A DNA stretch of 64,000 nt from Ahaetulla prasina (GCF_028640845.1 NC_080540.1:155627920-155691919); one strand, 5' to 3'; shown: positions 1 to 20,975, counted from the first letter of the stretch. Made by a program: numbers and translations. The notes: generated by a model from the letters alone, not told the origin.

Positions 1-2455
1 AGGGGTTAAATGATCTGGTATTAGATGATTTAGTAACAGAACCGATGTCATGGTCAGATCATTTTCTTCTTTGCCTAGACTTCCGAACCGCCACCCACCA
101 TCGCAGGGAGACGGAACCTATACGTTGGTTCCGTCCCAGGCACCTGATGTACCCTGAGAGATTCCTGACGGAGCTTGGGCCATTCCCTGAGGATCTGGCC
201 CACGGCTCGGCTGAGGAACTAGTTGTGGCCTGGGAACAGGCCGCGGCTGGGGCCTTGGATCGTGTCGTGCCTTTGCGGCCTCTGACCCGGCGTAGATCTC
301 GTCCGGCCCCTTGGTTTTCCGAGGGGCTGAGGGAGATGAAACGCCGGAGAAGACGCCTAGAGAGTACTTGGAGGTCCAGTCGTTCCGAAGCTGATCGGAC
401 ACTAGTTAGGTCCTATTCTAGGACCTACCTAGTGGCAATGAGGGAGGCAAGGCGTTCCTACGCTTCCACCCTCATTGCGTTGGCAGATAACCGCCCGGCC
501 GCCCTGTTTCGGGAGACCCGCTCCCTCCTTCATCAGGAGGTGCGGGATGACCCTTTGCAGGGACGTGCCGAGGAGTTTAGTGGTTATCTATAAACGATAA
601 AATCGCTCAGCTCCGGGATGGTCTAGACCGAAATTGGGATGATCCAAGCGAGAGGGAGGAGGCACGTCTTGTTGAGTCTGTTTGGGATGAGCTTGACCCT
701 GTGGCTCCCGAGGACGTGGACAGGTTGCTGGGGAGGCTCCACGCCACCACATGTTTACTGGACCCGTGTCCTTCCTGGCTGGTACTGGCCACTCAGGAGG
801 TGACACGAGGCTGGCTCCAGGGGATTATCAACGCTTCTTTGTTGGAAGGGGTTTTCCCTGCCGCCTTGAAAGAGTCGGTGGTGAGACCCCTCCTCAAGAA
901 GCCTTCCCTGGACCCAGCTATTTTGGGTAATTATCGTCCGGTCTCCAACCTTCGCTTTGTTGCGAAGGTTGTAGAGAGTGCTGTGGCGCGGCAGCTACCC
1001 CAATACCTGGATGAAGCTGTCTATCTAGACCCGTTCCAGTCCGGCTTCCGACCCGGAGACAGCACGGAGACAGCTTTGGTCACGTTGGTGGATGATCTCT
1101 GGAGGGCCAGGGACAGGGGTTATTCCTCTGCCCTGGTCCTATTAGACCTCTCAGTGGCTTTTGATACCATCAACCATGGTATCTTGCTGCGCCGGTTGGG
1201 GGGATTGGGAGTGGGAGGCACCGTTTATCGGTGGTTCTCCTCCTATCTCTCCGATCGGTCGCAGACGGTGTTGACAGGGAGGCAGAGGTCGGCCGCGAGG
1301 TGCCTCACTTGTGGGGTGCCACAGGGGTCGATCCTCTCGCCCCTTCTGTTCAACATCTATATGAAGCCGTTGGGAGAGATCATCAGTGGCTTTGGGATGA
1401 GATACCAGCTGTACGCTGATGATACTCAGCTGTACTTTTCCACCCCAGGCCACCCCAACGAAACTGTTGAAGTGCTGTCCCGGTGCTTGGAAGCCGTACG
1501 GGTCTGGATGGGGAGAAACAGGCTCAAGCTTAATCCCTCCAAGACGGAGTGGCTGTGGATGCCGGCACCCCGATTCAGTCAGCTGCAGCCGCAGCTGACT
1601 GTTGGAGGCGAGTTATTGGCCCCAAAGAATAGGGTGCGCAACTTAGGATGAACGGCTGTCGTTTGAAGATCATTTGACGGCCGTCTCCAGGAGGGCCTTC
1701 CACCAGGTTCGCCTGGTTCAGCAGTTGCGCCCCTTCCTTGATCGGGATGCTTTGTGCACAGTCACTCATGCGCTCGTTACCTCCCGCTTGGATTATTGTA
1801 ATGCTCTCTACATGGGGCTCCCCTTGAGGTGCACCCGGAGGCTTCAGTTAGTCCAGAATGCAGCTGTGCGGGTGATAGAGGGAGCTTCGCGTAGCTCCCG
1901 TGTAACACCGCTCCTGCGCAGACTGCACTGGCTACCTGTGATCTTTCGGGTGCACTTTAAGGTTTTGGTTACTACCTTTAAAGCGCTCAATGGCTTAGGG
2001 CCTGGATACTTACGAGACCGCCTGCTGTTACCTCATGCCTCCCACCGACCCGTACGCTCACACAGAGAGGGACTTCTCAGGGTGCCGTCCGCCAAGCAAT
2101 GTCGGCTGGCGGCCCCCAGGGGAAGATCCTTCTCTGTGGGGGCTCCCACCCTCTGGAACGAACTTCCCCCGGGTTTACGCCAAATACCTGACCTTCGGAC
2201 CTTCCGCCGCGAATTGAAAACACATTTATTTATTCGCGCGGGGCTGGCTTAAATTTTATTGGTTTTAAATTTTCTATCATTAATTTTAAGAGGTTTTTAG
2301 TTTTATATATTTTAAAGTTTTTAGGCCAACTATGTAATTTTAATTTGCATTTTAATTGTATATTGTACTGTTTGTTTTACCTTGGCTGTACACCGCCCTG
2401 AGTCCTTCGGGAGAAGGGCGGTATAAAAATCGAATAAATAATAATAATAATAAAA
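1..2455 (+). mobile_element. CR1/L3-type LINE, cut at 5' side by window edge
   Basis: The stretch encodes the end of an APE-type endonuclease, a reverse transcriptase and the CR1-type C-terminal region. It ends in a short 3' UTR whose last part is a GC-rich stem (accgccctgagtcc...gggcggtataaa) followed by a TAA-rich tail at about 2430-2455. This arrangement is typical of CR1-superfamily LINEs of squamates. A 5'-truncated relative lies on the minus strand at 60285-60797 and shares the same C-terminal protein and 3' stem. The copy lies in an ACVR1B intron in the same orientation as the gene. Clade assignment is from protein motifs and tail shape only. Confidence 0.9.
45..2252 (+). pseudogene. 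LINE ORF2: endonuclease end, reverse transcriptase, C-terminal domain; two frame breaks
   Basis: This is the reverse-transcriptase polyprotein of a CR1-like LINE. Its first piece (45-593) opens with SDHFLL, the endonuclease SDH motif, so the rest of the endonuclease lies before the window. The RT core (701-1651 and upstream in the same frame) shows YRPVSNL, FQSGFRPGDST, LLDLSVAFDTINH, GVPQGSILSPLLFNIY and the catalytic YADD (in YQLYADDTQLYFS). The third piece (1674-2252) has LDYCNALYMGLP, RRLQLVQNAAVR, LHWLPV and APTLWNELPPGLR, the usual CR1 C-terminal region. Frame slips occur near 588-593, where a stop falls just before INDKIAQLR, and near 1646, where a few bases are missing before DERLSFEDH. 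Only two breaks suggest a fairly young copy, but it cannot make the whole protein. Confidence 0.88.
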
Positions 2456-3204
2456 AAATACTTTCATAAAAGTACTTTTTTATCAGATTTACATTTGAAA
2501 CTGTGGAAAAAAATAATTTCACAAAACTCTTAGTTTCTGAACTTTACCACCTTTAAGATTGTTTCTTATTGTTTCTTTTATTCCTTTGCCTTGAATGTGA
2601 GACATTCTAACAAAATATGTTTGATGATGGTTTGGTGCTAGATTAGCTCTTAAGATTCGCTTCCTTCACTCTGTTCATTGCATTTCCATACCTGGAAACA
2701 TATCCTGTCAAAAACATAAACCAAAATTGAGAAACTGATCTGATCTTGTGCAGTTCGTGCAAATTTGTTACTGGAAACACCTCTGAATATCGGCTTGGTT
2801 ATCAGTTATTTACAATTTTCACTGTGTGATGAATTCAAGACTGAACAATATTAAAATAACTTGGTAATCTAATTCAAGTGTATGCTGTGAGGCACAGTTA
2901 ACATCTATAAAAGTATCCAGAAAAGCACATTATTTTGAAGCTCTTCAAGCTTCAATAATCTAATGCTGTATGAAATGACAACATTCCTGCACATTAGTTT
3001 TTAACTGCCTTCTAATGGAGCAAAGACTGACAAACCAAAGAATCAGCTTTTATATTTCCATCCCCTAAGCATTATTATTCTCTGCTTTTACGATAATACC
3101 TTTTATAGGCACAAAAGCAGTCTGCAATCACTATTCTGTGAAGAGAAGTATATAGGCCGGGATTAGTTAGCTGCATTGTAAAATGGCAAACCTGAACACA
3201 AAAA
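2456..3204. other. AT-rich ACVR1B intron sequence, no gene seen
   Basis: This is intronic DNA between two LINEs. I see no splice-flanked coding exon and no recognisable repeat apart from low-complexity A/T runs. Confidence 0.5.
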
Positions 3205-4740
3205 TTGGGTACAGACTGACTTCCGGCTGACATCGCAGCGGTATCGGACATTAGGAGCGGGTCTCCATGCTCCCACACTGACTTCCTGTTGGAGGGCTCC
3301 GAAAGGAGCTAAAGCCACCCTGTAGGGGTGATGAAGAAAAGAGGGGAGGCCCTGTAGTTCGGGGAGAGCAGTAACTCTCCTTCTGAACTCTGGTCTTCTT
3401 CCCTCAATGAAGAAAAGAGGCAGCCATCATGGCTGCCACAAAGCTGGGATAGCCAAGGCAACAAAAAAACGTGCAGGATCGGTGCAGATGAACAGTAATT
3501 GAAGCTGGGGGAGAAGATTCCTTTTTATTTAGACCCTAACCTTAAAGGGGAAAAAAAAGGAAAATCCAGGAAAAGAGACTCTTAGAACTATTTTTTAAAG
3601 CAGCAAACTACCATAAAGAGAAAAATCCTAGACCCGAAAGAAAGGAACTAAGAAGAGAAAAGCAAAAAACCTTTTAAAACATAGAAAATCTGGACTTTTA
3701 AATTGGACAGGTGTTGTTTTGGAAAGGCGTAACAACTCTGGACTATCTACTTGAAATTACTTGAATAGTGGACTTTGTTCCCATAAACTGAACTAAATTT
3801 GGATTAATTATAAGACTTGAAACAATGCTGAAATCTAAGCTGAGGGCGCCATCTACTGGTGAATGGAATATACCAGACCCCTACAAGTTTAAAAAAACTT
3901 TTTGATGAGAAAAATAACATCCATCTGAAGGATTGTGGTGACACTTACTGTTTTATAACTAGTTACTTTATAATTACTGGAAATCATATTATGAGAATAA
4001 GGAAGATTTTTTTAAGTGAAGCAAAGTAAAGCGGAAGCTTCCTAGACTACTTAAATGGAATTGATTAACAACTCTGAGGTGTAAAGGACTATGATTACTG
4101 AACTTTCTGAGGATTAACATTAGACTGGAATATATTGCTTTTGGACTTGAGTATGAGTGGGACTTACTAAATTAAGAAAAGATGCTTCATCGGGGGAAAG
4201 GAGTGAGTTTTCAAGAGAAATGGTGTGGATGTTTCAAAGTATTAGGAGTACTATGGAAAAGAATCATAGAGAGATAAAGTACCTAATGCAAGGCATATGA
4301 GGGAAAATAGAAAATATGCTACAACAGATGATGAACGAAGAGCAAAGAGTCCAGGAAAAAGAAGAGCGAGCAGAAAGAATGGAAGAAAAGACAGAATGGA
4401 CAAACCAGCAAACAAAACCAAAAGATGGGAAGGAGAAGATGATAAAGATAATAATGACTAATGAAATAAACCAAGGAAAAAGCAGTTTAAGAGATTTAAA
4501 AATGGAATTAGATAACTGGAAAGATACTTTTGAAGGGGAGATGGGGCATGGGTAGAGACCTGGCAGCTTAGAAGGATAGAGATGGGAGAAATATTCAGTC
4601 TGAATGGTGAAGATACAGATGTTAATAAAGATCCAAGACAGGAATATGGGAGGCAACCCAAAAAACGAATAAGAATTGAAGTATTAAAACGGGCAAGAGT
4701 CGATGGATAGAAAGAAATTATTATAGATTTTCTTCTTCTT
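3205..4740 (+). mobile_element. L1-type LINE, 5' UTR and start of ORF1 (truncated)
   Basis: The segment opens with a GC-richer leader (ttccggctgacatcgcagcg) unlike the AT-rich surroundings. It then becomes purine-rich and carries a short open frame at 4316-4555, rich in E, K and Q (EEQRVQEKEERAERMEEK), that looks like the coiled-coil part of an L1 ORF1 protein. Homology to the RNA-binding part of ORF1 and to ORF2 is not visible, so the copy is truncated or internally deleted. Both ends are estimates. A different L1 fragment with clear ORF2 motifs lies at 61553-62541. Confidence 0.5.
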
Positions 4741-12557
<7,817 letters not shown>

Positions 12558-13591
12558 ACTGCAAGCACCATCTTGAGGAAAGTGCACAAAAAGCTGCCGT
12601 GCGAGAATTGATGTGGTGAAGAAGGCCTACCTCGTCTTTATATTCAGCCTGCTGCTATCAACTGGACAGCTTGGCCTGCAGGTGGCCAGGTGAGGAGGAT
12701 CGACATTAGAGACTTCACTCATTTCCTCATTCAAGAGTGAAACGCATCTTTTTTGAATTTCCTCTTGAGAGCGTTCTGAGGGGCTTGTATAGGAGAATGT
12801 CAGTCACAATATAACCTTGTTTCTCTTATGGAAATCCCTGTAAATTTGAGTTCTGTGCTGATTAGGGAAAGCCTTATGGCTTGGGAGAAGATGATACTTT
12901 CTTGTGGATTAAAAAGTGTGGCAAGGGGAAGGTTTCGAGGACTGACATGTACACACAGGCACCTTGTGTGCACTTTGTCTGGCCAGATAGTGGCCCTTTT
13001 CTAGCTCAGTAGATCCTAAGCCAGAACTACAGTGTGTGCATGTGCAAAGGTGTGCATCCCTTTGCCCTGTAGGTGTGTATTGTGTCTGCTTGTGCTCCTG
13101 TGCATGTTGAAAATGTAGAGTGTCCTTTTGTGAAGTGCAGGTGCTAATTCCCTATTTCTCACTGGCTGATAATTAGCTGTCTTCTCACTGGGAAGGAGTA
13201 GGGTTCTGCCCTGGCAAATGGTAGACTTTTGGGGGGCACCGTACAAATTGTTTCACTGCCATTCTTCCCCTCTTTTTTTTAAAGCAGGGAAAATACTTCG
13301 TGCGTGTTTGTTTTTTAGTTTAAAATTCTCCCATAATGGGTAGCAATGATTACCTAGCAAGCGGAAAGAATTGTGGAAGAATTGGGTATCTGCTGAAATT
13401 GGTGCTTTCCTAGTTAAAGAAAGACAAACAAAATTGACCATATAGGATCATTGCCCTTCCATTTCTCAAGGTGCCTTTGGCAGAACAACTCCGGTGTTTT
13501 ACATTTCTCTACCAAATGAAATGGCTATGGAGAAATATGCACTCAGAGACTTCCTGGCAACATTTGTCCTTTCAAGGAACAATGACTGCAA

Positions 13592-13640
13592 AATAAAGCT
13601 GATGTGTGTGTGTGTGTGTGCGTGTGTGTGTGTGTATGTG
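13592..13640 (+). terminator. Candidate poly(A) signal: AATAAA plus GT-rich tract
   Basis: AATAAA at 13592-13597 is followed within ten bases by a (GT)n microsatellite that could act as the GU-rich downstream element recognised by CstF. Confidence 0.5.
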
Positions 13641-13680
13641 TGTACGTACGTTTATGTGTATATAGATAGATAGATAAATA
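13602..13680. repeat. (GT)n microsatellite grading into TATAGATA
   Basis: Alternating GT with a few interruptions, then gatagataga units. Confidence 0.9.
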
Positions 13681-15059
13681 TAATATGATCTCCCTTATTC
13701 TGGAAGCTACTTTGTGTCACTTGGGCGTGGGGTGGGGTGGGGTAGGGAAGGATTGGGAATGGATTAACTGCATGCATTTTGTTTGAATTCAATGATCAGG
13801 GCATAATAGGACTGATTAGGCTGTCACATCTTTTTTTTGTGGGGGGGGGACAGCCTGAGATTGTATTGTGATGCAAATAATGCATTAGAAACTCCATTAT
13901 GTGTAGGTTGGGTGTTTGAGAGATAACTCCTGAAGCCATAACTTTTAACTGGAGTGGTTTGATTAATTTTTTTAATTCTTATTTTAATGGAGGGGCTGGA
14001 TTTTAACTTTTTTTACTATTGTTTATAAAATAGATAATTACCTCTCATTTGTTTATAAAGAAATCACTGCAAAAAAAGAAAAAAACTGAGAAATGCACAC
14101 AGCTCAATTTTACACTGGAACTGTTTCTATATAAACCATGAGCCCTTGACTACTAAGAGGAGGAGTTATCCCTTCTTGGACAGGGGATTTTATAAGAATA
14201 TAAAACATCCTGTATTTGTTGTTTGTCAGAATAGGCATGTGTTCGTCTTTCCTTCCCTCTCCCTTAACCTTTCTTGTGTCTTTGATTGTATTATATACAT
14301 TGCAGAGTTGCATTGTGTATTGGAGTCAATTTGACATGTTCCTTTAGGTCTGTAACAAGTTGTAGCTTCCTTTAATGCTGTGTTTTGAAAATCTCAGGCG
14401 CTTTTGTTTGTAGGCATATGTGGGATTTGTGCTTCTGATTGTAAAACTTGCCTTTTTCTATTATTTTGGTCTGATCATTTCTGAGCCAGAGACCACCGCA
14501 AATCTCTAGCAAAGGGACACCATTTACTAAAATCTTCCTTGCATTTCTGATCTAAAGTAAAAGGCACCTTGAAATTTATGTTAATCATATATTTTCATAA
14601 ATAAGAAATGGCATCTATGATTGCTGGAGTTGGAATTGAGAACAATGTATCACGAAGATTTACACTTGGAGCTCAGGTAATGGAAATGTTCATGTGTATA
14701 ATTTACTGTCAAATCCACCTCCAATTAAAAAGAGCCATTTGATTTTCATAGATAAGTTGAAGATTTTAAGTGGTAGACATGAAATTAATGAGGCTAAAAA
14801 GTGTGTACTTCCTTAAAACATATTTTGTTTCCAAGTATTCCTAAGTGGTAAATAATTTTGCCAAAATGTGTGTACTGTTTGTATTGCATACTTCTTGACA
14901 TTTTACTCATAGATCTACAGCTTAGAGGCAGATAAATCTGTTTTGTGTGTTCAATTTAAATTTGAGTAGAATTCCCCCAATTATGCCTTATGCTACAAAT
15001 ATTACATCAGTTGCTTCCTTCTTAGAATAAAGCAGTTCTAGTTCTGCATGAAAGGCTAT

Positions 15060-17450
15060 TTATTTAATAGATCTTGTAATCTGCTCAAATCCCATAAGAA
15101 ACTGGGGGATTGTACAACATCAAAACAAAAAATCCCAACCTATAACAATAGCCAAATTTAAATAATTAACAATAACAAAAAATAACTAGAGAGAGCAGAA
15201 ATAAAAAGATAAGACGGTCGTCCAAGATTAAAAGTGCACTGAAATAAAATAGCTTTAATCTGTTTACATTAGGTGGGGACTGCATGTACTTTTGTGGGGA
15301 GAATATTCCCTGAATTGGAAGATATTGTAAACTTCACAAAGGGAGCGAATTTTCACAGATCCTTTCTGTGAACACTGGTATAATATTGCCCGTATGTGTT
15401 CCACCATGTGCCATTTAGGGCTCTATGGCTAATGGCCAGCATTTTGAATTGGCCCAGAAGCTTACCACCTACCTATGCAGGATCTTTAATATAGGTGTAA
15501 TTCTGGCTAGATGGGGCTGTCTTGCCAATAATCTTACTGCCACATTTTGTATCAGGTACAGCTTCCAGATTGTCTTCAAAGGCAGCTCATTGTAATACAC
15601 ATTGCAGTAGTCAAATAGTAGTCAAAGTCTGAGTTATTGAAGACAAGGCATCCTGTTCTGTATAGGATTGTAAATAGTTCAAAGCCACCCGACTACAGTT
15701 TCCGCCAGTCATTTAGATAGGAATTGTGAATCCATGCAGACCCCAAATTGACAACCACATCCTTCAGGGAGAGATAATGCAGTCCAGAGTGGTCTACTGA
15801 CCATTATCAACCCTGCCTTGCAGAATTTGATGTTAGCTTGCACCATCCAAACCTCATCATGCTGGTTCAAAACATCCGTAGGATTGTGATGTATAATTGA
15901 GCATTGTTTTAGAGTTCATCTGTGGACACAGAGGTGGTTCTGCAGTCCCAGCCTGGAAGTACAGAGTCTAGCAGTGGGGGCAATGGAAGTCCATTGTTAT
16001 AGTAAGTGTGGATGTTATTCTCTGATGCTGCCCAGGTTTTGTTTTTTGTTTTTTAGTTTTTAATGGCACCTTATTTTCAAAGCTGTTTGAAGGCTTCATA
16101 GCACAGGACTTGCCAGCATGTTTTGTCATTAGTTGTGGCTTCTAGTTCCCATGGTTGGATGTCACAGTGGTATAGGGTTTCAATCACAGTGTCTTTCTAG
16201 AGCTTGCATGGTCGACCTTGAAGTCTCTTCTCAGGCTCCATAGAGCAACTGGCAAGGCATATAGTGGTCATCCATGCTGAGGACATATCCCACCCATCTC
16301 CTCCAACCTCTCATAATTAGGAACTCAGTGCTGGCGGACTCCACATAATCCAGGACCTCCAGATTGGAGACTGTTGCCAATGAATGCCAAGGGTTGATTG
16401 GAGAGTGAACATATGAAATTTCTCCAGTTTGATGTATCTTCGATGCAGAGTCCAGGACTCACATTTATATAAGAGGGATGGGCTAACCACAGCTCTCTAG
16501 ACTTTTTGCTTCATGGAGATATGGATGCTGTATTGATTGAGCACTCTAGTACATAACCATCCCAGTGCTTAACTATCCATGCTGATCCTGGAGTCAATTT
16601 CTTTCTCCAAAAAACCATCACTCAAGATGACGCTTCCAAACTATTTGAAACTATTTATCAGCTTAGCTTGAACCAGTAAATCACCTCTTCCACCAGTTTC
16701 ATATAGATTTTAAACAACATGGAGCCCTGAAGGTTCCCACACTAAAGCTTCATGGATTCAGGTGTGTCTCCCACAAGTCATTGACTGACCACACTCAGGT
16801 AGCAGCAGAACTACTGTAAAATGGTGCCTCAAACTCCCTGTAAGGAGGACACCATGGTTTTCTTGATGGCATTTTTACACTGCTTAGTTCTGATAAAACC
16901 AATAGAGGCATTGTCCCTTCGCCCCATCTGCATGTAAAGCAAGTTTATCAATCAGGAAAGCCAGTGCCATTTTTGTCGCATAACCAGGTCTGGATCCTGA
17001 CTGAACAAGGTCCAGATAATCTGCTTCCTCTAGGATCTTCTCTAGCTAATTACCTGCTACTTTGCAACACCTGTTCCTAAGGGTAGATTACATGTAGGGC
17101 AAACTTTTATCAAGCACAGCTGAACCCAGGTTTTTCTTTTTCAGTTACCCCCTTCAAAGCAGGCAGCATTAGCTTCTCTCTCAAAGAAGCATAAATAACC
17201 TTCCAGATCCAGCTGATCACACCCTAGCCAGCCACCCAAAGGAATACAACATAATGGTGGGTGATCAGACTACAGAGGATTCTGTCTGCTTCCTTGGATT
17301 TCACCAGCTCAAAATAATCCAGATCATATCTGGTGGCACCCCAGGCCCCACAATAGGCTCTGCCTTCCTGGCATTCAATCCAGAGAGGACAAGAACCATT
17401 TTATTCATAAAGAAGCCCTCAAATTAATCCAGCAAACTGGACTCTTAAGA
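15060..17450 (-). mobile_element. Decayed CR1-like LINE with a second LINE fragment inside
   Basis: Read on the minus strand, 15540-15610 encodes DYCNVYYNELPLKTIWKLYL and then IQNVAVRLL, the conserved C-terminal piece of CR1-type reverse transcriptases. Bases 16050-16660 read as a different LINE C-terminal region (LLYKCESWTLHRRYIKLEKF, LGIHWQ) with several stops. Bases 16660-17450 look like more of the first element. All frames are broken, so these are old copies. Boundaries are approximate. Confidence 0.55.
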
Positions 17451-18596
17451 TTTATTTATTTATTTTGTGTTATCATGACAAAGTAAAAATGACCAAAGAA
17501 TTGTTTTTCCTAAATGGAAAATAGGAACATTTGCCTGATTTCAGACTAGGCATATTCAAAAAAAGGGCCCTCAAATTGCACCATTTTAATAAAGCAGAAT
17601 TGGGTGGTGCTTTAAGACATTTATTTGATGTGTCTGTATCACTCCAGTGATGTGGTAGTTAGCTACTGGCATCTTGGCTACTGGCAGTTGGCATCTTTGA
17701 CTAAGAGGAGCAAATATTCTGTTTACTGTGATAACAATACCATTAATGTTTCTAACCATTTCTTCATAGTTGCTTAAAAGTAAAACTAGTAGGAGGTTCC
17801 ATTGCAAATTAAACCAGTAACTGTCATGGTACATTGAGGTTTTTTTCATGAAATTTTAGTCCAGTGGCCAAATAACTCAGTTATGGGGTTACAAATAGCA
17901 GGATAGAATCTCCACGTTAAATTCCATTTGGGGAACATTAGCCAACTTTATCAAAACAGACATTAAAGAGTTTTGATATGAAATTTCTGAGTAGAAAATT
18001 GCATTTGCAATGCCCTTAAACTTTTCCAAAATTTATATGGTATGACTTACAGTTGGGGGGGGTCACACAGGCTTCAGAATAGATCATTCTTGGTACTATT
18101 GTCTTTTCTTTTCTGTCTTTCTTGTCCCAAAAATTTATTCCTTCTTGACCTTTATATTTGTTTCAGGTTTTATATGTTTTACTAGAGAAAGACTGTAAAA
18201 TAGCCACTTAGACACTTTATCTCCTCAGTATGCAAATGTAAATAGATGTAATATAGGAAAGAAATCTTTTGTTTTAATATAAGAATGAGGCTGTCAAATT
18301 TTTGGTTGTACATTATTAAAAGTTTGTTTTTATTCACATAAACTCTTACGACTTTTTATGTTTCAGTTCTGACTTACCTATACTGTACTTTACATGCTTG
18401 AATTTTAATATTGGCTAAGAGAATGGAAAGATAAATACATAAAGATAACTCAAAGATATAACTGAGCTACATGAAGCTATGTTTCTAATAATTGTATAAA
18501 AGATTACCATAGGAAAAAATTACGTTGTCGATATTATTGGAACTGTGCTATGAGAATAAAACAAATGTTAAGGCTTGAATTGGATCAGTTTTGGAA
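17451..18596. other. Intergenic DNA, no gene seen
   Basis: AT-rich sequence beginning with a short TTTA run at 17450-17465. No element was identified. Confidence 0.4.
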
Positions 18597-19003
18597 TACA
18601 GGTAATCCTCATTTTATGACCCCAAGTGGGGCAAAAATCTCCCTTGCTAAGCAAAGCAGTTGCAAATGAGTCCGGCCAGATTCTATGACTTTTTTGCCAT
18701 GATTGTTAAACAGATCACTGCAATTGTTGAGTGAATTGTGATCATTAAACGATTGTCCCCTACTATTGACCCTGCTTGTTGGGAGCTGGCTGGGAAGGTT
18801 GCAAATGGCGATCACATGACCGTGGGATGTTGGAATTGTCATAAGTACATGCCGGTTGCCAACAACCAAATTTTAATCATGTGACTATAGGGATGTTATG
18901 ATGCTTATAAGTATGAGGACTGGTTGTAAGTCACTTTTTTTCAGTGCCGTTGTAACTTTGAACTGTCACTAAGTGAATAGTTGTAAGTTCAGAGCTACCT
19001 GTA
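18597..19003. mobile_element. Mariner-like MITE, full-length copy, TA duplication
   Basis: The left end TACAGGTAATCCTCA and right end AGAGCTACCTGTA are inverted and flanked by TA, the Tc1/mariner target. The interior holds gttaaacagatcactgcaat and gcgatcacatgaccgtggga type motifs shared with the copies at 25320, 31230, 34066, 37192, 49107 and 59621. It is about 400 bp long and has no transposase. Confidence 0.7.
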
Positions 19004-20630
19004 TACTTTAATGGAGTTCTTGCACTTCAGGATTATTCATCTGTGAAAGAATTTCTAGGGAAGTTCTGACGTTGGCCAAAGAACCAGAAATGTGAAAGAG
19101 GTTCAAGGTATTTGGCCTTCTGTCTTTAGTTTTGGTGCAACACATTCATTCTGTATAATTGGTTGGTAACAAGTGCCATTCATCTCAGTAGAACTTACTT
19201 ACGTGTAAAGCATGGGTAGAATTTCAGTGTTAATGAAGCTTTGCTTAATGGATTATCTCACAAGTTTGGGATTTTGTTTTCTGAGTTGTACTTTAATCTT
19301 GCCCTAAAAACCGTGTTCCCAGGACATGATGGTTTCTGCCCTGTACAGCTGTGGGATTAACCAATTACTAGTGCCCTCTGCTTTCCCCCTGGAGTGCCAG
19401 AAGGATGCTGAACAATCGTCATGGGTTAATCTATTGTGCATTATTTTTCAAAACATTCTTTTGAGAATTTTTGATTTACTCTTTATCCATTTAAGAGAGA
19501 GAGAAAATTGAGAAAGATGATTAGATAGCGATCTACAGATTTTGAATCTATATCAGGTCCAACAATCTGGAAAAGAATTCCCGGCAAGAACATTCTAGAA
19601 TGTACTTAAAACAGCTCATAAAGGGAATAATAGCCTTAGAATGAGAAAATTATCACATCTGAATCAACGAACAAGCATGGACAAACAAACACTACATAGC
19701 AGGACTGAACAGTTTTATATTCTCAAAAATATTCTGCACCCATCTGGAAAAGGATGATAGGAGTACCATACAAAAAAACTCATGACTGTAATGGACCTTT
19801 ATCTTTTGCCAGTGTTGTAATACTGTCACCTTAAAAAGGGGTGCAACATTTACACGTAGGTTAGGAAATATTTGTGAATTGATTTTTATTGTTGCTTGTA
19901 CTCTTCCTCTGATATGTTTTTATCAACTCCTGTGTAATAAATCCTTGAACTTTTAAATGGTATAAATGTGGGATTGGATCAATTTGTCAGCTTCAAGGTT
20001 AATTCCATATAATTACACTTTGACCCAGGCAAACTAGTAGGGATAGGGGAAACTAAAACTTACTCTAGGGCAGTGTTTCTCAACCATGGCAAATGGAAGA
20101 TGTAGCTGTAGCTGAGGAATTCTGAGACTTAGAAGTCCTCACATCTTCCAATTGCCATGTAGGGAGATAGGGCATCTAATTTTGTACCATATGAATGAGG
20201 AGCTTTGTGCCTTCTTACTCTGTTCAGAGATCTATGTGAAAAGAATGGAATAATCAAGTCTGCTACAGTCCCTAACATTTATCACAAGCTTTCTTTATAA
20301 ACAAGTCTGTACTTTCACTACTGGTGCCTTCAGATGCAGACTCTTAGAATTGCTAATAACAAAATATTGAAATATGGATTTTACCCCCTTTCTGGTAGCT
20401 TTTTTTCCTTCCAGCAACAACAAGAAGAAAGCACAGAATAATACTGGGAACTGTATGATAACACCCTCATCATAAGCCATACAACATGTAGAGAGCAGCG
20501 ATTATAGTTGCATATTTGGTAGATATTTTAACAAATAGATTGAAGTGTGACCAATTGACCACAATTTTTGTAGAATCTTCAGTATGACAAGTATGCTTCT
20601 GAGTTGATGGATGTGTTAACATATAACTCG
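19004..20630. other. Intergenic DNA, one degraded palindromic MITE
   Basis: A remnant of the palindromic hAT family (gtttctcaaccatggcaa ... ttgccatg) lies at about 20069-20160. Nothing else was recognised. Confidence 0.4.
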
Positions 20631-20975
20631 GTAAAGGTAAAGGTTTAGGTTTCCTTGCACATATGTGCTAGTCGTTCCCGACTCTAGGGGGTGGTGCTCA
20701 TCTCCATTTCAAAGCCAAAGAGTCAGCGCTCTCCAAAGACGTCTCCATGGTCATGTGGCCAGCATTACTCAACGCCAAAGGCACACGGAACACTGTTATC
20801 TTCCCACCAAAGGTGGTTCCTATCTTTCTACTTACATTTTTTACGTGCTTTCGAACTGCTAGGTTGCCAGAAGCTGGGACAAGGATTAGGAGCTCACCCC
20901 ATTATGCGGCACTAAGGATTCAAACCGCCGAACTGCCAACATTTCGATCGACAAGCTCAGCATCTCTTTATAATT
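20631..20975 (-). mobile_element. tRNA-derived SINE, (TACCTT) tail
   Basis: Read on the minus strand it starts with a tRNA-like head containing a B-box-like ggcggtttgaatcc and ends in cctaaacctttaccttta repeats. A second copy at 59071-59408 matches over the full length and has a perfect target duplication. Confidence 0.8.

Larger units (their letters stand above)
12558..14600 (+). other. ACVR1B: ACVR1B 3' UTR (extent uncertain)
   Basis: This is non-coding sequence directly after the stop, with no repeat in its first kilobase. An AATAAA at 13592 followed by a GT-rich tract is a credible 3' end. Mammalian ACVR1B 3' UTRs are longer, so transcription may run further. The distal limit given is a guess. 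Confidence 0.55.

Noticed and set aside
4264..4656. Minus-strand open frame of 130 codons
   Set aside because: It is the complement of the purine-rich L1 ORF1 region, with a low-complexity hydrophobic translation.
20631..20975. tRNA gene suggested by the B-box-like sequence
   Set aside because: It is the head of a SINE with a second copy at 59071 and a retrotransposon tail, with no intact cloverleaf.
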